A DNA stretch of 49,829 bases from positions 1 through 49,829 of the forward strand of contig JAKIZT010000014.1 of assembly GCA_022707885.1 (NCBI GenBank), in the 5' to 3' direction. This DNA is from Caldisericales bacterium (GTDB lineage Bacteria > Caldisericota > Caldisericia > JAAYUI01). Position 1 is the stretch's first letter. Each line of letters starts with the position of its first letter. Shown here one piece after another: positions 42,612 to 49,829 of the stretch. The notes under the pieces are model-generated. The model made no database searches and was not told the origin of the DNA. It was given only the letters and a program-made list of their open reading frames with translations. The position numbers were made by a program, and so were the translations under genes.

Positions 42612-43949
42612 TTAATTGTTGGTATTTACATCGCTCTCGTTGACGTTGAAGACTTCGCGGTTTTCCCTCTCGAGGTCGTTCTCCGAAATGAGCCTTACTG
42701 ATGGGTCTGCAGATTCCTGGGCAAATTCCCTGAGGTACTGCTCTTCTTCATCTTCATAAGCGTTAAAGCGCTTTCTTGGCTGGCGCTCCGGTCTTGGCTC
42801 CTCTGGGAGGGTTGCCTTGATGGAAAGCCTTATTTTGCGGTCCGGGACCCTTATTTCCAGAATCTTGCACTGGACTGTCTGGCCCTCTTTGATTTCAGTG
42901 TCAATTCTCTCGACCCTGTGGTTTGAGACCTGGGAGATGTGGAGAAGACCCGAGACGCCCTCTTCAAGCTCGACAACAGCGCCAAACTTCAGCAGTCTGG
43001 TGACTGTGCCTTCAACGACATCACCAACCGAGTACTTGTACGGGACAAGTTCCCATGGATGTGGCTGTGCCTGCCTGAGTGAGAGGCTGATCCTGCCCTC
43101 GTCTCCTGCGATCTTGATGACCTTGACGTTGACTTTCTGGCGTTTCTTGAGCACCTGCTGAGGGGTCTTTCTTCCGCCCCAGGAAAGCTCTGAAAGGTGG
43201 ATAAGACCTTCCACGCCTTCACCGAGATCAACAAATGCGCCAAATTCTACGAGGCCAACAACTGTGCCTTCATAGATTTCCCCAACCTTGAGGTTAGAGA
43301 TGAATTCTTCACGCCTTCTTTCGCGGTCCTCTTCCAGGACTTCCTTCTGGGAGCAGACAACGCGCCTTGTTGGGCGGTCAACCTCTATGATTCTGACTTT
43401 GAGTTCCTTGCCAACCCACTTTGTCGGATCGGCATTGCGGTTAAGGTCAATCTGTGACCTCGGCACGAAAGCCGGTACGCCGACATCAACAAGAAGTCCA
43501 CCCTTGACGGCCTTTGTGGCGACCGTTGTGAGGATTTCCTTGTTATCCTTTGCCTCTTTGAGTCTGTCCCAGACAAGCTCGAAATCGGCACGCTTCTTGG
43601 AGAGTATTATCATGCCATCATCATCGCCAATCTTGACAACGCGGCATTGAATCATGTCTCCTGTTTTGAACGTAGATGCAAGCTCTACGTCGTCTCTTGT
43701 AGATGCCTCTGCCCTGGGGATAAATCCCTCTGACTTCTGGCCGACATCAACCAGGAGACCATCAGACGTGACCTTTACTACTGTCGCGTTTACAAGCTGC
43801 CCTCTTTTGACAGACTTCATTTCGAAATCATTGACAGCTTTTTCCAACCTGGATGACTCAGATTTTACTACTTCTGGCTGGATTTCCTTTTTCTCCTGGG
43901 GTTGCTCCACGGCTTTTCCCGTTTCTTCATCGAACTCAAAGACTACCAT
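42612..43949 (-). CDS. rpsA: Ribosomal protein S1-like protein, four S1 domains
   Basis: An RNA-binding translation factor with four S1 (OB-fold) domains at about 48-118, 136-202, 220-290 and 306-375, the third and fourth being the most typical (FGAFVDLGEGVEGLIHLSEL, FGAVVELEEGVSGLLHISQV). An acidic N-terminal head and a charged C-terminal tail flank them. Four domains are typical of Firmicutes-like and many other S1 homologues, fewer than the six of E. coli. The second ATG (43949) is preferred because GAGG is then six bases upstream; the first is at 43952. The promoter is at 43997-44024. Confidence 0.88.
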   Translation of the reverse strand: MVVFEFDEETGKAVEQPQEKKEIQPEVVKSESSRLEKAVNDFEMKSVKRGQLVNATVVKVTSDGLLVDVGQKSEGFIPRAEASTRDDVELASTFKTGDMIQCRVVKIGDDDGMIILSKKRADFELVWDRLKEAKDNKEILTTVATKAVKGGLLVDVGVPAFVPRSQIDLNRNADPTKWVGKELKVRIIEVDRPTRRVVCSQKEVLEEDRERRREEFISNLKVGEIYEGTVVGLVEFGAFVDLGEGVEGLIHLSELSWGGRKTPQQVLKKRQKVNVKVIKIAGDEGRISLSLRQAQPHPWELVPYKYSVGDVVEGTVTRLLKFGAVVELEEGVSGLLHISQVSNHRVERIDTEIKEGQTVQCKILEIRVPDRKIRLSIKATLPEEPRPERQPRKRFNAYEDEEEQYLREFAQESADPSVRLISENDLERENREVFNVNESDVNTNN

Positions 43950-43996
43950 CATTCACCTCATCGTATTTTGCGTCCATCATTGGACACTAGTGACTA

Positions 43997-44024
43997 ATTC
44001 TATTGCAAAACCCTTAAAAGTAAA
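43997..44024 (-). promoter_or_regulatory. Promoter of the S1-protein operon
   Basis: On the minus strand TTTACT (44019-44024), 16 bases, TAGAAT (43997-44002). The leader would be about 40 bases, longer than most in this window. Confidence 0.5.
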
Positions 44025-44054
44025 TAGAGAAAACAAGTTAAATCCTCCTGTTCG

Positions 44055-44083
44055 TTGACACGCGGTTTTGCTTGTTTTAGAAT
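44055..44083 (+). promoter_or_regulatory. Promoter of the helicase gene (leaderless)
   Basis: A perfect TTGACA (44055-44060), 17 bases, TAGAAT (44078-44083). The expected start, six to eight bases after the -10 box, coincides with the GTG start codon at 44090. No ribosome-binding site is present. Confidence 0.65.
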
Positions 44084-44089
44084 TCATCC

Positions 44090-46366
44090 GTGTCCATAGA
44101 AGAGATTGTTTCCCAGATTTACAGGAATGAGTCCGGAAAAGAGATGACCCTGATACATTTTGAGGGAAGAAAAGGGACTTTTTCAGATATTCCTCTCGAT
44201 GTACCGGAAATTGTTTCAAGCGGCCTCAAAAAGATTGGTATTGAAAAACTCTATTCACACCAGGCAAAAGCGATTGAAAGTGTCTTGTCTGGCAAAAACG
44301 TTGTTGTGGCCACACCAACCGCCTCCGGAAAAACCCTCTGCTATAATGTTCCAGTCTTGTCAGCCATTTCAAAAGATCCTGCAGCCAGGGCGATTTATCT
44401 TTTTCCAACCAAGGCGCTTTCATTCGACCAGCAAACCGGGCTTTCGGAGCTGGTTGAAGCGACAGGACTTGGTGTGAAATTTCACACGTACGATGGCGAT
44501 ACCGATGTGGGCAAAAGAAAAATCCTCAAAGTGGAAGGCTCCATAATCCTTACGAACCCGGACATGCTCCATGCAGGCATTTTGCCACACCACACGAAAT
44601 GGGTGCACCTTTTTGAGAACCTGAAGTATGTTGTCATCGATGAGCTCCACCAGTACAGGGGTGTTTTTGGCTCGCACATGGCGAATGTTATAAGAAGGTT
44701 AAAAAGGATTTGCACTTTTTATGGGAGCCACCCAACCTTCATCATGTCTTCGGCAACAATTGCAAATCCTGCCGATCTTGCATCCAGAATTATCGAGGAC
44801 GATGTTGAGGCAATAACCGAAGACGGCTCTCCAAGTGGCGACAAATATTTTGTGGTGTATAATCCACCGATTGTCGACAAACAGCTTGGTTTGCGCAAAT
44901 CCTCCATTTTTGAGGCAGAGCGGTTTGCTTCCCAGCTCGTCCAGTCTGGCATACAAACCATTGTTTTTGCAAGGGCAAGGACCACTGTCGAGAACGTCCT
45001 GAAACTTCTGAGGGACCACGCTGCAAGGGCTGGATTTAATCCCGATTCAATCAGGGGTTACAGGGGTGGATATCTGCCCCTTGAGCGCAGGGAGATTGAA
45101 AAGGGACTAAGAGAAGGCAAGATAATGGGTGTTGTTTCAACAAACGCCCTGGAGCTCGGGATAGACATAGGAAGACTCGAAGCGTCTGTAATGGTCGGTT
45201 ACCCAGGCACAATAGCAAGCATGAGACAACAGGCCGGCAGAGCCGGAAGAAAACAGCAGACCAGCCTTGGCATTCTGGTGCTATCTGGCAATCCACTTGA
45301 CCAGTACATAGCCCAGAACCCTGATTATCTGCTGTCTACTCCTCCGGAATCAGGATTGGTAAACCCGGACAACCTCTACATAATGGTCTCCCATGTTAAG
45401 TGTGCGGCATTCGAGCTTCCATTCGTGGATGGAGAATCATTTGGCAAGGCGGAGATTGAACCGATCCTTTCGCACTTTGAGAAGGAGGGGATTGTCAATC
45501 ATGACCAGGGAAAGTGGTTCTGGATGACAGACTCTTACCCTGCTGATGAAATATCGCTCCGGAATGCCACCGAAGGAAATGTTGCCATAATCGATGTTAC
45601 AGGTTCACCACACGTCAGGACCATTGGTGAAATTGACCTCTTTTCTGCGCCAATGCTTGTGCATGACCAGGCAATCTACATGCATGACGGAGTCACATAT
45701 CACGTTGACCGGCTTGACTTCAAGGAGAGAAAAGCTTTTGTCAGAAAAGTTCCGGTTGACTGGTATACAGACGCAAATTTGCAAATCAGCCTCAGGGTGC
45801 TCTCAGAAGCCGAAAATAATGATATTGGAAATTGCAAGCTTGGTGCGGGTGAGGTCACCGTAACGGCATTGACGACAGTGTTTAAGAAAATCCAGCTAAC
45901 GACCCACCAGAATCTTGGTTATGGTGAAGTACACCTCCCGGAAATGCCAATGGATACCATGTCATGGTGGGTGACTGTTGGTGAGAAGATTGTTTCGGAA
46001 TTCTCGAAAAATGACCTTGAAAAGGCGTTAAAAGGGCTTGGGAATGTCCTTATTGGAATCATGCCATTGCCATTGATGTGTGACCCCAGGGATTTGGGGA
46101 TGTATGTTGAGGTAAAATCACCCCATTTTGAGGCACCGACTGTTTTTATTTATGAAAGGGTGGCTGGAGGGGTTGGCCTCTCGGAGCACATGTTTGATAT
46201 GGGGATATCACCGCTTGTGCTTGCACTCGAAACACTCCAGAAATGCCCTTGCGAGAATGGCTGTCCGTCATGTGTTGGTCCTGCCGGTGACTCGGAACTG
46301 GGAACCAAGCTCCAGACAATAAGACTTTTGAAAATACTTACAGCGGATCGCCCTGGGCCTGTCTGA
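44090..46366 (+). CDS. mrfA: MrfA-type DEAD/DEAH-box helicase with DUF1998
   Basis: A superfamily 2 helicase related to B. subtilis MrfA (YprA), which acts in repair of mitomycin C-type DNA damage. Walker A TPTASGKT (75-82), DELH (184-187), SSATIANP, and the second RecA-like domain with STNALELGID and QQAGRAGR. The C-terminal DUF1998 region carries a four-Cys cluster (719, 721, 725, 728) that may hold metal. Length 758 matches the family. The GTG start has no ribosome-binding site and lies at the predicted transcription start. Its 3' end overlaps the convergent zincin gene by 29 bases; MrfB, the usual partner, is not visible here. Confidence 0.9.
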   Translation: MSIEEIVSQIYRNESGKEMTLIHFEGRKGTFSDIPLDVPEIVSSGLKKIGIEKLYSHQAKAIESVLSGKNVVVATPTASGKTLCYNVPVLSAISKDPAARAIYLFPTKALSFDQQTGLSELVEATGLGVKFHTYDGDTDVGKRKILKVEGSIILTNPDMLHAGILPHHTKWVHLFENLKYVVIDELHQYRGVFGSHMANVIRRLKRICTFYGSHPTFIMSSATIANPADLASRIIEDDVEAITEDGSPSGDKYFVVYNPPIVDKQLGLRKSSIFEAERFASQLVQSGIQTIVFARARTTVENVLKLLRDHAARAGFNPDSIRGYRGGYLPLERREIEKGLREGKIMGVVSTNALELGIDIGRLEASVMVGYPGTIASMRQQAGRAGRKQQTSLGILVLSGNPLDQYIAQNPDYLLSTPPESGLVNPDNLYIMVSHVKCAAFELPFVDGESFGKAEIEPILSHFEKEGIVNHDQGKWFWMTDSYPADEISLRNATEGNVAIIDVTGSPHVRTIGEIDLFSAPMLVHDQAIYMHDGVTYHVDRLDFKERKAFVRKVPVDWYTDANLQISLRVLSEAENNDIGNCKLGAGEVTVTALTTVFKKIQLTTHQNLGYGEVHLPEMPMDTMSWWVTVGEKIVSEFSKNDLEKALKGLGNVLIGIMPLPLMCDPRDLGMYVEVKSPHFEAPTVFIYERVAGGVGLSEHMFDMGISPLVLALETLQKCPCENGCPSCVGPAGDSELGTKLQTIRLLKILTADRPGPV

Positions 46367-46718
46367 GCTCATTCTCCGACAAGCCAAAATAATGCCCTAT
46401 TTCGTGGTACAGGACATGTTTTATTGTCTTTCTCAGACTTTCAATATCAAAAATTCTTGACATGATTGGCAGTCTGAAAACGGTTATCCTGTCAGGAAAG
46501 GCCATTGGCTCAAAGCCCTTGTGTCTGACTGTTTTTGGGACTCCGGAAAATAATCCCAGTAGATTCCATGGGCTCGTTCCAGCTTTTGCTGCTACTTCGT
46601 TTGTTGCCAGGTCGGTTATCTCATAGGAAATGTTTGCTTCATCAAGCTCCTCTTTCCATTCTTCTGGCAGTTCATTCCAGCATTGTTCGACAATCAGGTC
46701 AAATTCTTCACGTTCCAC
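46338..46718 (-). CDS. Zincin-like metallopeptidase (PF06262 type)
   Basis: A compact 126-residue protein with the zinc motif HEIGHYFGL (His105, Glu106, His109) near the C-terminus, preceded by HVLY, as in the small 'metallopeptidase family protein' (zincin) group. Substrates of this group are unknown. GTG at 46718 follows the TGA of the GNAT gene immediately, with GGAGA upstream. Last gene of the leftward rlmB operon; it overlaps the helicase gene tail. Confidence 0.88.
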   Translation of the reverse strand: MEREEFDLIVEQCWNELPEEWKEELDEANISYEITDLATNEVAAKAGTSPWNLLGLFSGVPKTVRHKGFEPMAFPDRITVFRLPIMSRIFDIESLRKTIKHVLYHEIGHYFGLSENELRQAQGDPL

Positions 46719-47618
46719 TCAGGTCTCCATGGTCATCAGGACAAAGTTGTGTTCTTTGTTTTCCTGGGTTTTCTGTTTTATGGTTTTTTTTGTTTTGAAT
46801 CCAGTACCATCGTACATCGCCAAGTGTCCGGTTGATGGCATGTAATCTTCCACAGGTGTCTCCAGTGTGTAGACCTCTATCTTTTGATGCCTGTTTTTTC
46901 TGCAAAATTCTGCAAGGTTGGCAATCAATGATTTTTCAACGCCCTCTTCCCTGAATTGTGGATACACATAAAGATCGATGATTTGCATGATGCCCTTGTC
47001 CTGCATCTCGTCTACAAACTTGCAACCCATCCTGCTGGCCAGAGGTTTTGGAACATGCGTTATGTATCCGGCAACATCAGAACCAATGAAGGCGATGGAC
47101 ATCATCTTGCCATAACTTCTCGTTGCGAGCGTCATGAATTCGAGTGTTTCCGGGTTTCCAATATCGCCGAACCTGACATCTTCCTTCATGCTTGGTGTTG
47201 GAAGACCATATCCTGCAATATCTTTTGCTGTGACAGGCAAGACGAGAATGTGCTGGTCTCTTCTCTCCCAAGGAAGCCTTGGGTGGACAAATAGCTCATT
47301 GATGACAGGTTCTCTGCTCCTTGTCATGTTTTTGTGTTCTATTGCTTTAAAAAAATCATGAATGTTCTGATAACAGGGGAATTCTTCACCTTCGAGAAAA
47401 AAACATGGTTTGGCACCCTGGGTTTCTTTTTTTTCATCGTTTGATCTTACCGATTTTATGCAACCAGCAATATGTTTTGGCAATAGCGAGATTGAAGCGT
47501 CCCTGATTTGTGTTATGTCCCATCTGCGCAAAACCAGATCAAAACAAGCTTCAGCCTCTCTGGCAAAAACACCTTTTGAATTATAGGGGCAGAAAACCCA
47601 GTCAAGGAGCATGGTCAC
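46719..47618 (-). CDS. GNAT-family N-acetyltransferase with extra N-terminal region
   Basis: The C-terminal half (about 160-299) looks like a GNAT acetyltransferase: IIDLYVYPQFREEGVEKSLI is the core strand and acetyl-CoA loop (a variant of R/QxxGxG/A), followed by an EVYTLETP strand. The N-terminal 150 residues are not clearly another GNAT domain and have several cysteines (Cys10, Cys25). GTG at 47618 has AGGA five bases upstream; an ATG lies at 47612. The substrate is unknown. Confidence 0.72.
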   Translation of the reverse strand: MTMLLDWVFCPYNSKGVFAREAEACFDLVLRRWDITQIRDASISLLPKHIAGCIKSVRSNDEKKETQGAKPCFFLEGEEFPCYQNIHDFFKAIEHKNMTRSREPVINELFVHPRLPWERRDQHILVLPVTAKDIAGYGLPTPSMKEDVRFGDIGNPETLEFMTLATRSYGKMMSIAFIGSDVAGYITHVPKPLASRMGCKFVDEMQDKGIMQIIDLYVYPQFREEGVEKSLIANLAEFCRKNRHQKIEVYTLETPVEDYMPSTGHLAMYDGTGFKTKKTIKQKTQENKEHNFVLMTMET

Positions 47619-47630
47619 CGCTTTCCTGGC

Positions 47631-48611
47631 TTAATACCCGAGCATTTTATCGGTAATATTAAGCAATTCTTCTCCAGACTCAAGCCTTTTGACATTCTCG
47701 ATGATTATTTTGATGAATCTTTCCCAGAAATGTGGTGTGACACCTGCGGCATGCGGGGTTGCCACGACCTGCGGGAGTGTCCTCAAGTGTGAATCAGCGG
47801 GCAGCGGCTCTTTTTCAAACACATCGAGCCCTGCAGCTGCCACTTTGCCACTTTTTATGGCACCCACCAGCTCTTGTGTGTCAATGAGGGAGCCCCTGGC
47901 AATATTTACAATGATCACCCCATGCTTCATGATGGCAAATTCTTTTTGCCCTATGAGGTACCTGGTGTTCTCTGTTTCAGGGAGACACAATACAATTACG
48001 TCGGAATTCTCGAGTATGTTGTCAAGCCCGTCTGGCCCAAAAACCTCATCCACGTTTTCAACTTCTCCCTTGCCACGCCTCATCCCGAGAACCTTCATGT
48101 CAAAGCCATTCCTGGCTATTTTTGCGACTCTCTTGCCAATATTGCCAAGCCCGAGTATCCCGATAGTTTTCCCTGATATCTCCCCAGGTGGGTATCCTTC
48201 TGTCACCTCATTCCCCCACCATCCTTCAGGTGAGAGTGTCTTGCCCATTGGGATTATTTTTCTGGAGCATGCGAGGAGGAGTGAAAATGTGTGTTCTGCA
48301 ATGGCCTGGCTTCTGCAACCTTTTGAATTTATGACAGGCACCGATGAATTTCTCAGTTCCGGATAGAGCCTTTGCGGACCAATGCCGTCAACGGCAAACA
48401 CCAGCATTTTAAGGTTGCGAGTCTGAAGGAAAAGCTCCCTTGGAAGGGAATAGCACACAATGACGTCTGCATTTTCCAAATGATCTGGGAGCTTGTCCCG
48501 TGTGACAGAAAATATTTCGTGTGCCGGAAGGGCCTTCCTTGTTTCAGAAAGCGCCCATTCCGGCATCGAGTGAAACGAGCCTGCCGTCTTCACATCGAAG
48601 ACTATTTTCAT
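47631..48611 (-). CDS. D-isomer specific 2-hydroxyacid dehydrogenase
   Basis: An NAD-dependent dehydrogenase of the D-2-hydroxyacid family. The Rossmann loop GKTIGILGLGNIGKRVA, catalytic Arg (NIARGSLID), Glu (GLDVFEKEPL) and His (ATPHAAG) are all present. 326 residues is the length of the short forms, without the ACT domain of SerA. Substrate (glyoxylate, pyruvate or phosphoglycerate) cannot be assigned. It lies nine bases after rlmB and has no clear ribosome-binding site. Confidence 0.9.
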   Translation of the reverse strand: MKIVFDVKTAGSFHSMPEWALSETRKALPAHEIFSVTRDKLPDHLENADVIVCYSLPRELFLQTRNLKMLVFAVDGIGPQRLYPELRNSSVPVINSKGCRSQAIAEHTFSLLLACSRKIIPMGKTLSPEGWWGNEVTEGYPPGEISGKTIGILGLGNIGKRVAKIARNGFDMKVLGMRRGKGEVENVDEVFGPDGLDNILENSDVIVLCLPETENTRYLIGQKEFAIMKHGVIIVNIARGSLIDTQELVGAIKSGKVAAAGLDVFEKEPLPADSHLRTLPQVVATPHAAGVTPHFWERFIKIIIENVKRLESGEELLNITDKMLGY

Positions 48612-48620
48612 AGATTGATC

Positions 48621-49829
48621 TTACTGCTCTATTGTGGGTTGGTCAACCTTTTCATCAACCTTTTCATCCGGCTGCTGTGGGTGTTTTTTTGCCCACTCGT
48701 ACATCAGGATTGCTGCGGCAACCGAGGCATTCAGTGAACCAAGTTTTCCCTTCATGGGAATCTTGATTATCTCGTCGCAGTGCTCAGCGACTGTCTTGTG
48801 CATGCCTTCGCCTTCGGAACCAATGATGAAGCAGCATTTGTCAGGAAATTCCACTGATTGCGATTCCGAGGTGGCGTCTGGCGATGAGCCATAGATCCAG
48901 TATCCTGCCTCTTTGAGTTTTTCAATTGCTATCTTGACGTTTGCCACTCTGGCTATTTTTTGCCTGAGTGCAGCACCTGCAGAGGTTTTTGTCACAGTTG
49001 AGGTGACCGGTGCGGCGCCGTGCTTCGGAATTATGACACCAGAAGCCCCAAAACATTCGGATGATCTTATGATTGCTCCAAGATTTTGCGGGTCTTCGAT
49101 CCCATCGAGGATGGCGATCATGGATATGGTATTTTCTGGACCGATTAAATCTTCGATTTCAGCATACTGTGTTGGTGAGGCAAGCGCGACCACGTCCCTG
49201 CTGCCATATTTTCCGATTTCAAAATCAGAAACCAGGTCATATCTTATGCCTCTGTCCTTGCTCTCCTCCATTATTGCCTTGAGGACAGTATTGATTTTGA
49301 GGGTTTTCCTGATGAGGACCTTGTTTATGCTGGTGCCTGCCCTGATTGCCTCAAGTACGGCATTTTTGCCTATGATTGCGTTGTCTGCCTCTTCCAGGGT
49401 TACCTCATTTGCGAATGGGAGCTCCTCGGCATATTCCAGGTCCTGGACTTCCCTTTCTTCAAAAGGTCTTCTCTGAAACTTGCTTCCTGTGCGTGATGGC
49501 GGTCTTTCGTAGACGTGCTCTCTTCTGAATTCGCCATCGCCGTCCTGTCTTGGGAACCTTGGCCTGTGACCACCTTCGTCGTCTCTTCTGCCAAACCTTC
49601 TGTCTGATGGGCCTGACCATTCTTTCTTTTGCCAGGAAAGTTTTGGGCTCCCGTCACCATCAGAATCGCCCCTTGGAGGTCTTCTTTCATAAGACTTTCT
49701 TTCGCCGAAAGGTCTGTTTTCACCGTATGGCTTTCTATCTCCATAGGATCTTCTTTCACCAAAAGGCTTGTTTTCTCCATACGGTTTTCTTTCCCCATAT
49801 GGCTTCCTGTCTCCAAAAGACTTTCTTTC
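48621..49829 (-). CDS. rlmB: RlmB-type 23S rRNA 2'-O-methyltransferase with repeat tail, 5' partial
   Basis: A SpoU-type RNA 2'-O-methyltransferase. The core is complete: a substrate-binding domain (NAIIGKNAVLEAIRAG) and the SPOUT domain with DGIEDPQNLGAIIRS, FIIGSEGEG and GSLNASVAAAI. An in-frame Met at 49271 lies inside the substrate-binding domain and is not the start. The frame stays open to the right edge of the window, giving at least 402 codons. The upstream part is an Arg-rich, disordered-looking tail of about 135 visible residues, opening with tandem hexapeptides of the type KPYGER (49698-49823) that run off the edge. The C-terminus has a small DEKV duplication. Probably methylates 23S rRNA; the tail may bind RNA. 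First visible gene of its operon. Confidence 0.87.
   Translation of the reverse strand, partial: ERKSFGDRKPYGERKPYGENKPFGERRSYGDRKPYGENRPFGERKSYERRPPRGDSDGDGSPKLSWQKKEWSGPSDRRFGRRDDEGGHRPRFPRQDGDGEFRREHVYERPPSRTGSKFQRRPFEEREVQDLEYAEELPFANEVTLEEADNAIIGKNAVLEAIRAGTSINKVLIRKTLKINTVLKAIMEESKDRGIRYDLVSDFEIGKYGSRDVVALASPTQYAEIEDLIGPENTISMIAILDGIEDPQNLGAIIRSSECFGASGVIIPKHGAAPVTSTVTKTSAGAALRQKIARVANVKIAIEKLKEAGYWIYGSSPDATSESQSVEFPDKCCFIIGSEGEGMHKTVAEHCDEIIKIPMKGKLGSLNASVAAAILMYEWAKKHPQQPDEKVDEKVDQPTIEQ
48645..48668. repeat. Tandem 12-base duplication in the rlmB tail
   Basis: AACCTTTTCATC occurs twice head to tail. It encodes the repeated DEKV of the C-terminus. Confidence 0.8.
49698..49829 (-). repeat. 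18-base tandem repeats encoding hexapeptides in rlmB
   Basis: Seven complete 18-base units (49698-49823) encode KSFGDR, KPYGER, KPYGEN, KPFGER, RSYGDR, KPYGEN and RPFGER in that order. A partial unit continues past the window edge and a decayed one (KSYERR) follows. Consensus: [KR][PS][YF]G[ED][RN]. Confidence 0.92.

Noticed and set aside
49269..49271. Start of the RNA methyltransferase at this ATG
   Set aside because: The substrate-binding domain clearly continues upstream in the same frame (INKVLIRKTLKINTVLKAI), so this Met is internal.
1..49829. CRISPR arrays, rRNA genes, prophage or integrated plasmid genes
   Set aside because: None seen: no regularly spaced repeats, no rRNA sequence, and no phage or conjugation gene among the coding regions.

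Overview
The window is a gene-dense bacterial chromosome segment with no rRNA, CRISPR array, prophage or insertion sequence that I can see. I recognise about 37 protein genes and two tRNA genes. The organism cannot be named from this sequence. GatCAB, CdaA/CdaR, an MrfA-type helicase, lipobox lipoproteins, an ECF sigma/zinc anti-sigma pair, a flavodoxin-ferredoxin of the type common in anaerobes, and several secreted proteins ending in copper-amine-oxidase-like 'stalk' domains suggest an anaerobic bacterium. It could be a clostridial relative or one of the little-cultured phyla that share these traits. GTG and TTG starts are common. Likely sigma-A promoters follow one pattern: TTTACA/TTGACA, 16-17 bases, then TAAAAT/TAGAAT.

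Layout. 1-8318 (+): a giant C25 (gingipain-type) protease with a propeller and stalk domains (5' end outside the window), rsmG, and an alpha-oxoamine synthase. 8267-17473 (-): a nine-gene run read from 17473 leftward: two parvulin-type foldases, two sister NTF2-like membrane proteins, a membrane protein with a Cna-B/CarboxypepD_reg-like domain, the diadenylate cyclase cdaA, its regulator cdaR, a YtcJ-type amidohydrolase and thiamine pyrophosphokinase. 17784-28585 (+): surface proteins (a cysteine-rich OB-like repeat protein, a double PQQ-type propeller with very AT-rich DNA, and a 1193-residue stalk protein) around the glycolytic pair gap-pgk.

28582-34955 (-): gatC, gatA, a small zinc-ribbon membrane protein, gatB, an ECF sigma factor and a very large membrane anti-sigma factor. 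35053-38126 (+): der, gpsA, an HU gene and two tRNA-Pro genes (GGG, CGG). 38168-43952: an unknown protein (-), an Orn/Lys/Arg decarboxylase family enzyme (+), then (-) a four-domain S1 protein, two cyclophilin lipoproteins and an EFR1-type flavodoxin-ferredoxin. 44090-49829: an MrfA-type helicase (+) and a leftward operon: an RlmB-type rRNA methyltransferase whose 5' part leaves the window, a 2-hydroxyacid dehydrogenase, a GNAT protein and a zincin protease.

Themes. The window is rich in envelope biology: folding factors sit with c-di-AMP synthesis, and an ECF sigma/anti-sigma pair has an extracytoplasmic part that seems to use OB-like modules resembling those of a nearby secreted protein. 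The most unusual items are the RlmB homologue with a tandem hexapeptide tail, a tRNA promoter whose -10 box lies in the loop of the preceding terminator hairpin, a probably leaderless helicase mRNA, the cysteine-rich repeat protein and the compositionally mosaic propeller gene. All functions are inferred by reading the sequence; no database search was run.
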